Assembly (NCBI GenBank): GCA_019188255.1
Contig: JAETXT010000001.1
Location: forward strand, 806,001 to 870,000
Source: Verticillium longisporum
Lineage: Eukaryota > Ascomycota > Sordariomycetes > Glomerellales > Plectosphaerellaceae
Length of the DNA: 64,000 nt
Direction: 5' to 3'
This document shows positions 34,137 through 43,995 of the stretch, piece after piece. Position 1 is the stretch's first letter, and each line of letters opens with the position of its first letter. Made by a program: the position numbers and the translations under genes. The notes under the pieces are model-generated. The model had not been told where the DNA came from. It searched no databases and saw only the letters and a program-made list of their open reading frames with translations.

Positions 34137-37100
34137 ATGACGGTTGATAAGACCGCCATAGGGAGCTCTGCACCAACGGGTGCGAGCAACTCTGACACGG
34201 CGCAGACCAGACCGCGCCCCAACGCACGACAACAGTCTGGCACCGCTTTCTCTTCTGACGGCTTCAGTTTACCCGATCTGGAGGCGGAGACTGAAGCACC
34301 CCCCGCTTACGGCGAGCTTCATGACCAGATTCAGCTGTCACAGTCCGGCATTCAAGCCGGCGCAAGTGTGACCGGTATGTTAGCCCTCATACTGCCAGTC
34401 CCCTGGGCTCTCTGAAAAATACATGACTGACGCTCTACAGAGGATGGACGAGTCAACATCAACATCAATCAGAAGAACAGGCGCCTCACTGATTTGCTTG
34501 CCCCAACCCTGAGGCAACAGCTCGCTGAAAATGCCGACGATGCTCCCCTCCCTCCGGCCTACATCCCGCCCAGTCTCGGTGGTCAGCCGGGCCAGACGCC
34601 GCCGCCACCCATGAACATCGTCATACAGATTGTGGGATCCAGAGGCGACGTTCAGCCCTTTGTGGCACTTGGAAAGATCTTGCTCGAGTATGGGCACCGT
34701 GTTCGTATAGCAACACACGCTACGTTTCAAAGCTTCGTCGAAGACGCTGGGCTTGAGTTTTTCTGTATAGGAGGCGACCCTGCTGAACTCATGGCTTTCA
34801 TGGTCAAGAATCCGGGTCTCATGCCGGGCTTTGATGCCTTAAAAAACGGTGAGATCAGCAAGCGGAGGAAGGGCATCCAGGATATACTTCTCGGTTGTTG
34901 GAGGTCCTGCATCGAGGCTGGCAATGGGCTCGGACCGCCGCCGAAGAAGCATCGCAGAGACCAGCCTCTCGAAGAGACTGAGGTTTTCAGACCGGGCGAT
35001 CAGCGACCCTTTGTGGCGGATGCCATCATTGCGAACCCGCCGAGCTTTGCTCACATTCATATTGCCGAGAAGCTGGGCATCCCGCTGCACATGATGTTCA
35101 CCATGCCCTGGTCGCCAACTCGGGCATTCCCTCATCCTCTCGCCAACATTCAGTCGACCAACACGGATGCTGTCATGACAAGCTACCTATCTTATGCTCT
35201 AGTAGAGATGATGACATGGCAAGGGCTCGGGGATGTCATCAACAGGTTCCGAGCAAAGGCTCTGGATTTGGACCCCATCTCCCTCATCTGGGCTCCTGGT
35301 CTGCTGACGAGGTTGCGCATCCCTTACACATACTGCTGGTCGCCGGCGCTCATTCCGAAGCCCAATGACTGGGGCAACAACATCGACATTTCAGGTTTCT
35401 TCTTCCTCAATCTTGCCTCCTCGTTTACCCCTGACCCTAATCTGGCCGCTTTTCTGGAGGCCGGTCCGCCCCCAGTTTACATAGGATTTGGCTCGATCGT
35501 CGTGGATGACCCCAACGCTCTTACTACAATGATTTTTGAAGCAGTCCAGGCCACCGGCATCCGAGCCCTGGTATCCAAGGGCTGGGGCGGCCTGGGAGCT
35601 GAGTCGATTGGAGTACCTGATGGTGTCTTCATGCTTGGCAACGTTCCTCACGATTGGTTGTTTAAGCATGTCTCCGCCGTGTGTCATCATGGCGGCGCAG
35701 GAACCAGTGCCGCAGGTATTCAGGCAGGCAAGCCCACCATCGTTGTGCCTTTCTTCGGGGACCAGCCATTCTGGGGCGCCATGGTCGAGAGAGCTGGCGC
35801 CGGTCCTGCACCTATACCGTACAAGGATCTCACGAGCGAGAAGCTTGCGGATGCTCTGAAGTACTGCATGAAGTCTGAGACCCAAGCTCGCGCGCAGGAG
35901 CTGGGTGACAAGATTCGCGAAGAGAAGGGCAGCGAAGAAGGCGGAAAGAGCTTTCATCGCCATCTCAATGTCGACGACCTGCGATGTGCGCTGGCGCCTA
36001 GTCGGACCGCGGCGTGGAGAGTCAGGCGGACGCAGGTCGCACTGAGCCCTCTTGCTGCAGCCGTTTTGGTGAACAAGCAGCAGATCAAGTACACAGACCT
36101 GAAACTGTAAGCGAAGTTCCCACGCGTTCGTATCTTGCAAATCTAACATGACCAAGGTTTCGACCTAAAGAGTACAATACTGAAGAGCAACCTTGGGATC
36201 CGGTTTCCGCCGTCACATGCTCGCTCGTCGCAGATATCAGCAGCATTGGCATGGCAATTGCTGACTTCCCTCGCGAGCTTTTCAAGTCTCGCCCCAAATC
36301 GAAGAAGGAAGAGTCAGGCCCTTCAACACCGCAGGCCGATTCCACTCCGACTGGATCCTCTGGTGAAAAAGGCAGCTCACAGCAGGCGCTCACCAGCGAC
36401 TCGCTCTCCAGCCTACAGCATCCAACAGTTCAAGAGGATGCCGAATATCTGAAGGCCGAGCTGCAAGGTACCGAATCAAGCCAAATCATGTCATCAAATT
36501 CTTCAACATTTAGCGGTCCCGCGGCTTCTAGCCAAACTCAGCTCACCCACACGGAATCGACCGCCTCTACCGAAGAGCTGGGTACCAACGCTGATCATTT
36601 AAAGCCTCAAGAAAACAAGCCCTCCTCAACTAAGAAGACCTCGTCGTCGAGTGGATTTAAGCTTGACGAGACAGCTGAAAGGGTCATGGGTGCCAGTGAA
36701 AGTGTTGGCCGCATAGTTACGACAGGTGTCAAGTCGCCTATGAACTTTTGTCTCGGTCTCGCAAGAGGCTTCAGGAACGTGCCGAAGCTCTACGGAGATG
36801 AGACAGTTCGTCCCGTTGAGAAGGTGACTGATTTGCCCACCGGGCTCAAGGTCGCTGGCAAAGAGTTTGGCCTAGGTCTATATGACGGCATTTCTGGTCT
36901 GGTGACCCAGCCGTTGAGAGGAGCTCAAAAAGAGGGCGGCGCAGGCCTGGCAAAGGGCTTCGCTAAAGGCATCGGTGGCATCATGACGAAGCCTGCTGCA
37001 GGTCTGTGAATCTTTGTATGCGGCCATCTCCAATACTGACATTTCTTCCCAGCTTTCTGGTCCATACCAGCATACACTATGCAAGGCGTCCACGCATCGC

Positions 37101-38203
37101 TCCGGAACCAGTTTGCGAGCAGTGTACAGAACTACATCATTGCATCTCGAATTAAACAGGGCGAGCTCGAACTCACCGATTCCCTTCCTGAACAGCATGA
37201 GGATATCCTCGTCCGTTGGAACAAGGTCAAGTACGATCTCCGGAAGTGGCATGCACTCAAGATTAAGGAGCAGAAGGAGGAAGAGAAGCGGCAACGCGCC
37301 GAGCGTCAAGCTCGTGGAGAGCCGGCTGAGTTGCCGGGAGAGGACGAACCGCCCAGAACAGGCTTCTCTTACACAGAACACTTATCATTCGATGAGCGCA
37401 AGGCCCTGCATGCACGCAAGAACAAGTCACAGACCTCTCAGGTTGATCTGCAGATTCCATCCTTCTTATCCGAACAAGGTCGTGCTGCTTCTAGCAGCTC
37501 GGCCCACAGCAAAGCTGAAGACGAAGATTACGAGAGAGCCATCCAGGCTTCTGTGGCCGAGACGTCGCGCGGTAACCCCGAGGAGGATGCGCATGTCGAG
37601 CAGGCCATCCGCGCGAGTGTCAATCAGATGCGCAGCTCTGGACACGGCCTTCCGGGCACGAACCACCCTGCCGCCGACTCGGACGAAGGCGAAGAAGATC
37701 TTCAAATCACGGATCAGGAGTACCAGGAGCTCATCGAAAAGGCAATGCAACAGAGTCTAACGATGAGCTCGGCCGGCATCAGGCCAGGCGAGGGCGCGCC
37801 AGATGATGACGAAGATTTCAAGCGCGCGTTAGAGGCGTCCAAGATCCCGAGCGGCGAAGCACACGGCGACACGCACGAAGATGACCTGAAACGAGCCATC
37901 GAAGCTTCCAAGAGCAGCAACCTTGCCGATCACGACGAGGAGCTCCGCCGCGCGATTGAGGAGTCCAAGACAACACACGACGATCACCGTCAGAAGGACC
38001 AGGCGGCCAGGACGGAGGAGGACATTGTGCTCGAGTATGTCAAGAAGCAGAGCCTGGCCGAAGACAGCTTCCGATCTCAGCATGGAAAGGGCAAGGCCAG
38101 AGTCGAGGACGAGGATGAGAACGACGAGGACCTGAGGAAGGCCATGGAAGAGAGCCTCAAGATGGGTAGGCCGGACCAGGGAGCCGGCGGGTCTTCGGCG
38201 TGA
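34137..38203 (+). CDS. Sterol-glucosyltransferase-like GT1 enzyme fused to UIM repeats
   Basis: GT1-family UDP-sugar transferase related to sterol 3-beta-glucosyltransferases (Atg26/UGT51, Colletotrichum Chip6). Exons 34137-34374, 34441-36106, 36157-37001, 37053-38203; 1299 aa. The N-terminal acceptor domain begins at NIVIQIVGSRGDVQPFVALG (about residue 140). The donor domain carries YIGFGSIVVDD and the UDP-sugar signature CHHGGAGTSAAGIQAGKPT followed by PFFGDQPFWG. The PH and GRAM domains of Atg26 are absent. Behind the catalytic part is a Gly-rich module (VKSPMNFCLGLARGFRNVP, LGLYDGISGLVTQPLRGAQK) like the C-terminal amphipathic region of Vps13/Atg2 proteins. Next comes a charged coiled region, then 7-8 ubiquitin-interacting motifs (about residues 1070-1285), e.g. 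DFKRALEASK, DLKRAIEASK, ELRRAIEESK, DLRKAMEESL. The donor of intron 3 is an unusual GTCTGT. Confidence 0.88.
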
Positions 38204-38615
38204 AAAGGGCTGTGAATGGAGAGGGCCAGCGCTCGCGTCGTTGAAGAGCATACGCATGGAGTAACGCGAGATACCATTTCCTTGCCTTGATGACTTTTCC
38301 TGAGCCATATTGCTTGTCCAAGTCGCCCGGTGTTGCATACAAGTGAAGGGGAAGAGCTGCCTTGTGCACAGCAGCAGCCTACAATGTGTCACCACTAGCA
38401 AGTGCTATGCTCAAGTCACTTATGTTGAAGCTGTGAGGGTTGTAATTGAAGATTATATCATCTCTACGAGGCAGCAAAGACCTTGTACATGTACACGTAA
38501 CAAACACATTTCTCATCTCTAGAGGCCCAAGCAAGGTCCCGCCCTCCATCATCTAGAGCAACGCAGCCAGGACTCCTTTTCGTACCGTTCCTTCCTATTT
38601 CAGCGCGGCTTGCAC
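38204..38615. other. Short convergent spacer
   Basis: 412 bp between the stops of two converging genes; both 3' UTRs must lie or overlap here. No terminator-like element identified. Confidence 0.45.
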
Positions 38616-41521
38616 CTAGTGCAGCCTCTGCTTGAGATACACCTCGGCCGCATAGCCCCTGCAACATCCTGTAGTCATGCCGTGTTTGCACCAGGGGCAG
38701 TTGACCGACGTCGTGATTGAGCCGCTGACGCCGAGAACTGAATCTTCAGCAGTGGCGTCGGGGCGCGCCATGCACTCGTACACCCGGCTCGGCATGTCGT
38801 GGAAAAACCGACACTGGCAGCATTCGACGAGCATCTTTGCCAAGGGGGCCCGGGCATGCGGGGGCTGCGCAAGGGGCGCGGCACGGCAGGGTCAGTCGTG
38901 CGATACGGACCAAATGTCATTGTCAGTGCATCCGGCAGGGATACAGAGGAAGTGTGTCCCGCGGTGGGACTGGTACGTGCGATGGATCGCGGAGGTGGTA
39001 CCGGGGCCGGGTCAGAACCCAGTCCGGCTTTGGCGACGTTGGGGCTTGACTGGCTCTTAGACAGACTCGGCGCACGGGCGAGGGTGTTCGAAGCCGTGTC
39101 AGGACGAATGCTCCCCTCTTTGGGCTCTGCCTGGTTATCAGAGCCAGACATAGGAGGGCAGACCAAAGAAGATTTGGTTTCGTCTGCTTCTTGTGGTGTC
39201 AGGCAAGTCGTGAATGACTCGACATCGTTTTCTGCGTGCTTCAACGTATTATCCCAACTCTCACGCACGAATTGCTCCAGCTCGGACTCTCCCGCATTGT
39301 CCTTTTGGACCACCTGACTAAGCCCTGGAAGGACACTTTTCGGGGTCATTGGGCTTGATGCCGAGGTCATGGTGCCACGCTGCGACTGCTGGCATGCTCT
39401 CTCATCATCGGTCACAAGAAAGTCACCCGTCGCACCCTGACTAACCTCGCCAACCATAACAGGAAAGCCCTTGTGCGATTGGGGGCGTGAAGAACTCGGC
39501 GTCGTTACCGAGGATGGCGAATGGATCGAATCGGCATAGAAAGAAGAAGATGCCGACGACGGTCGCGCGGAATCATGTCCCCTCATGGTTTCTTCGTTGT
39601 ACTCGCCTAGGACTCGGGTTGCTTTTGGCATGTGTGACAGCCGGTCGCGATTAGTGGTTCGAGATGTAGCACTGGAACCGGGCGCCGAGGCACCACGGCG
39701 AGGGCGGTCTAAGTACTCCGCGGTAGGTGTACTAGATGTCGGTCTGATCTTGGCTAGTGCGGCCTGCATGGCACTTTTAAACCCATTAGGGCCCAGTGAA
39801 GGGGTGAAAGGCAACCTGTCGGTCGAAGTCGAGCGGTCGCCGAGGCGGTTTACCTCAGGGGTGCTGTCTCCAGGTGTACGAGGCTCGCCAGAGAGGTTAG
39901 TCCGTGGGGTAGAAGAACCCGGGGTTGTTGAGCGTCGGTCCGTAACTAGCGAATATGCACGGCTGTGATGTTGACGATTCGCTTGAGGCGGGTAATGGGA
40001 CCGTGCTGACGTGCGACCTTCTTCCACTACCACAGAGCCCGCCCGGTCCCAACTCTGCCATCGTGAACGACGGACGTAGTTTGCAAATTGGCGTCCTCGC
40101 CTCGGCTCATCTGTATCAGGGCTGCCAAGAGCGAGCCCAGCTTCCTCTTCTTTGGCCTTGATGAGTTCTTGTGCGGACGCCTTCAGTGCCTCCTCGGGCG
40201 TCACGGGCTCCTGTTCAGGCGCTTTGGGCTTGGGACGGGTCCTCCATTGCTCAAGTGTCTTCAGTCCAGGCATCGGTGGTGCAGTGGGCGAGATGAGAAT
40301 CTCAGACCGGGATGATGAACGTATGGAAACAGGCGAAGCACCCTTTCGGCGGAGGAGTGGGTGGACATTTGACTGTCCATCAGCGGACATCTGGCGGGGC
40401 AGTCCGGGCCGTGTCTGGCTCGAGGCTCGCGATCCTGTTCCAAAAGAGTGGGCCTTGGGTAAATTCGAGCTGAATCTGGTGTCACGAGACGAACTGCGTG
40501 ACGACTTCTGAACCGCCTGTGTGCTGTGGCCATCAGCAGGACGATCGGCGGCTTCCCTCTCTTGATCCAACTTAAGACCTCCGACGAAACCAGATTCTTT
40601 CTCCTTGCCCCAGTTACCGGTTAGGGCAAGACGGAGCTGAGACGTCACAGAACTAGACCGTGACCTGCGACTTTTAGGGCGAGCAGACAGCGATGGCGTT
40701 GGTTCTTGGGAGCTGGAGCGACGAGTGTGATTTTGTGTGGTCAAGGCAGGACTTGAGTAAGATCTCTCGGTGATGGGCGGGTGGCTCGGTGTAGGAGGGG
40801 CTTTGGTCAGGCGTGTGGTGGACTTCCTCTTGGCGTCTTTATTGTCCTTTTCAGCCTGTTTCTCGTCCTTGCGTCGCTGCTTGGCCTCGACCTTCTTTTC
40901 CTTCTTGCGCTGCCCATAGCCTTCCCAGCTGGGAGACTGACAGATGGAGGAGGCGTCGTCTTTCCCCTCATCCTTCTCACCCGGCATAAAGGTAACAGTC
41001 TTGCCAGACGACTTCAGGGGCGTCAGTGGCGCCTCGATTGTGGGTATAGGTTCAGCCTTGGCCTGGGGCCGTGGCTCAGCCTTTCGCTCGATCTGAGGCG
41101 TGTTGCGGGTGGGTGGCAGAGGAACAGTGATGGACAAGTCAATCACCTCATTGGTTTGAGAATTTGAAGCAATGGCGAGGAGGTCGCGAGGGACGGACGA
41201 ATCTCTTCGACGGGCCTGCAAAGGAGCGCGTGGAGGCTGAGGCATGGTGCTAGGACGTTTCTGAAGCGGTTGCTGGTGAGATTGCTCAAAGGGTGATGGA
41301 GGGTTCTGCGACAGAGGATTCATCAACGGTGTCTGATGAAGCCGTTCCATCTACGAGGGGAATGTAATGTTAGCTAGACGGAGGTGATATTGGTGAAGTG
41401 CAGGAGGTGTTACCTTGCACTTGCGCTCCAGCTCCAGCATCTTGTACATATTAGAGGACCTCGAAGGATGGACAGAGGCGGCGGACTCCCCGGACTCCCG
41501 GCGGGCAGTGGCAGAGGCCAT
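38616..41521 (-). CDS. Long disordered fungal protein with conserved Cys-rich C-terminus; one frameshift
   Basis: Two exons, 41521-41414 (MASATARRESGES to ELERKCK) and 41350-38616, about 947 aa. Most of the chain is low-complexity Ser/Pro/Arg/Thr with basic patches (KKEKKVEAKQRRKDEKQ) and many possible Ser/Thr-Pro sites. Only the two ends look structured. The N-terminus has a short helix (SNMYKMLELERKCKMERL). The C-terminus has a Cys/His module: KMLVECCQCRFFHDMPSRVY, ECMA, then NCPWCKHGMTTGCCRGYAAE and VYLKQRLH. The CC-x-C ... CPWC-x(3)-MTT-x-CC spacing suggests a zinc-binding fold. The long frame misses it: the run of five G at 38844-38848 (C on the coding strand) must be six to pass from RMPGP to LAKMLVECC. 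No function known to me. Confidence 0.78.
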
Positions 41522-42402
41522 GGCGAGTTTTAAGACCGGGGTGGGAGACCGGCCTTTGTCAGTATAATTGGCGTCGGCAAATGTTCCTGGCGAATGTATA
41601 TCACGGTGGGTCCTGCCGACGAGCAAAGAAGAATAGTGAGCACACAAAGAAAAGGAAGCGGTATATCAGCGAAACGGGAGAGAAGCGGGCTACGCTGTCG
41701 CAAGCCCGATCATCGACGGGCTATTCTTTTTGTCGTTGAGGCGACGGGGATGCGACGTGTGATATGTCTGTGACTACTTCTGGCCCTCGCATGCGCGGAA
41801 AGTGTCTTTTGGCGACTATAATGGTTGAAGTGAGGTCGAGGTCTGGGTGTTGAGGTGGGGTAACCAGCGATCGGCCTGTCTGCTGGGTATTACTAAACTC
41901 TTGTGCCGTGGAATGGACTGGAAAGAAGAAGAATATAAAAGCGAGAGTAACGATGCTTGTGACACGAGGTCTGGCGCGACGGGTTGCATAAAAGGGCGAC
42001 AAAGAGGGAGAGAGAAGGGATGGTAGAGCAACGGGATGTGACGACGGTGCAAGTAAGTAAGTTCACGACCATCTGTCCCGGTAAGTACTCCGGCAGAAGC
42101 GGGGAAAGAGAAGCTACCAAGAGAGGCCGCTAAGAGGCGGGCCAAGGCGAGGCCATGTCAGGACAATCCGAAAGAGAGGGGCGCACCTAGATCAATCCGG
42201 CTGGCTTGTCCTGGTCGGTTCAAGTCTGAAGCGAGGCGAGGGAGGCTAAAAAGTAACAAGCTAGCCAGAGCCAGGTTGTCGGGGTCGTAAAGGGAGATGG
42301 TGGGTGTAAAGAAAGCGGATCAGGGGACTGATCTAGGATTAGTGGTCTGTTCGCGTGGTCGTGCATCAGTCTGAGAGAAAACATCAGACTGTCGTCTGTT
42401 GG

Positions 42403-42414
42403 CCCCCCCCCCCC
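42403..42414. repeat. Poly-C run (12 C)
   Basis: Homopolymer of 12 C in non-coding DNA, directly followed by a small palindrome (AAGGTTCAAACCTT). The palindrome resembles a tRNA T-arm, but no cloverleaf surrounds it. Confidence 0.8.
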
Positions 42415-43181
42415 AAGGTTCAAACCTTTGACTGGTCGCTGACAGGGTCGTGAATCGCCAATGAGGGGGGTGAGCGGGGGGTTGACGGGAAACAATTCCT
42501 GAACGGCTGCCGGCAGCAGCCACTGCGACCTTGCAGTGGCGGCGGCAATGTGTTGTTCGTCAATCTTGGTATACCTAGGTAGTCAGGGCCTGCCTACAAA
42601 CTTGGCGACTGTGGTGGAGAAGCATGCAGGTGTGAAGCTGAATATTTATTTCATTTGTTTTTCGTTTTCGTGTTCACTTTTGCCGGAATCTGCAAGTCGG
42701 ACCAGACACCAAACAAGAAAGCACGCTGGACAGCAAGACAGGCACCTGCTGTCAGGTTGTACTCCGTTGCTCCATTGCCCTGAAGCAATGGTTAGTGGGG
42801 AAGGAGCACCTCGAGCTTGGAGCTTGGGGCGTGAGAGGGCGGTCGCGTTTCCTTGCAGTCAGGTTTGTTGACCCAACGCAGCTGACGGTGACCAGGATGA
42901 CCCAGCAGCTGCAGCAAAAAAGATGTTCTTACTCCATCGTGGTCTGTTCGGATACGAGGTGGGAGGTGGGAAACAGCCGCCAGATCTGCAGCTATACCTG
43001 ACCCCACTGTTAGTACATACATGGTACAGTAGGTAGGTATGAGCGCCCCAGGATCGGCGCGAGGGCCTGTCAGCGTCGGCGTCGCCTGCCTGCTAACACG
43101 ATGCATCGTCTATTTTTGTCTGCGCCTGCCCCCTTCTCAGCTTTCCTCGTTTTCGCTGGAAGGCGTGATGCATTTGCGGAC

Positions 43182-43212
43182 GCAGGTGCACGTCACCTGC
43201 ACCTGCACCTGC
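43182..43212. repeat. CAGGTG inverted repeat
   Basis: GCAGGTGCACGTCACCTGC followed by two more CACCTGC-like units. The first 19 bases form a near-perfect hairpin and contain E-box cores (CACCTG/CAGGTG). Non-coding. Confidence 0.6.
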
Positions 43213-43274
43213 ACTCATACACTGGTCCGTCAGGGGCCAAGGTACCACCAGCAAGAGGTACCAGCAGGAGGGAG

Positions 43275-43298
43275 TTTTTTTTTTTTTTTTTTTTTTTT
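43275..43298. repeat. Poly-T run (24 T)
   Basis: Longest homopolymer of the window, in the 3' flank of the minus-strand lipase gene. On the minus strand it is an A24 tract. It may be a retroposition scar or plain slippage; no flanking target-site duplication is evident. Confidence 0.85.
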
Positions 43299-43995
43299 GG
43301 AAGCAGAGGTAGCCGATTTCTCCTCTGCCCCTCTCGGATTCCATATTTTCTCGCCATCATTGTTTCCACCATGGGCAGAGGTAGAGAGTTATTGTTTTGC
43401 GTTTGCGGCTCGTCAATCACTTCGCCTCTCATGGACTTTCCATTGACGAAGAGGACCACGCTTGGCCTTGGTCGGATCGAGTCTGGCCCACATCCCACGG
43501 AGCTCCCGTAGGCTCCAGGTGGCGCCCAATTCTGAACCTAGTAGCTAACATCGCGCTACCAGCCTGGGCTCGATCAACAAAGATCCATCCTACCCGAGCT
43601 AGCTTACCCCCAACTGGATAGCTGGCTTGCTGGCCAAGCTGGCCTACGCCTCAAACACCAAACACCAAACACCAGGCTCTAGAACGGCGAGTCCCCTGAG
43701 ACCGCCCTGCATTTGTCAACGCCCGTCCGTTCTTGTCGCTCTGTAACGCCTGGGCCGCACGGCCACAGGACCACACTGACGATCCTCCGTGTGTGTCTCG
43801 GATGCTTCGCTCCTACAGGTCACTCTCAGCCGAAACATTTTCCTATTCACCATTTTGTACAAGAACCGCAGCTGGAGAAGCAATTTTAACGAATGACGGA
43901 ATGGGGAGCGAGAGTGGGAGGGAAAAAAGTCAGTTGCTATTTGGTATCACTGAAACTCCAAACCATGCTGCAGCGAGATCATGATGCAGTAGCGC

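Larger units (their letters stand above)
41522..43995. other. Intergenic 2.5 kb with homopolymers
   Basis: Left part holds the promoter and leader of the leftward disordered-protein gene. The right part holds the 3' flank of the PAF-acetylhydrolase-like gene. It contains 12-C and 24-T homopolymers, an inverted repeat and a three-copy AAACACC tract near 43656-43676. No gene supported. Confidence 0.5.

Noticed and set aside
35391..36155. 254-codon minus-strand ORF
   Set aside because: Shadow of the glycosyltransferase catalytic domain on the opposite strand.
42415..42430. T-arm-like GGTTCAAACC suggesting a tRNA
   Set aside because: No acceptor, D-arm or anticodon stem can be built around it on either strand; it is a small palindrome next to a poly-C run.
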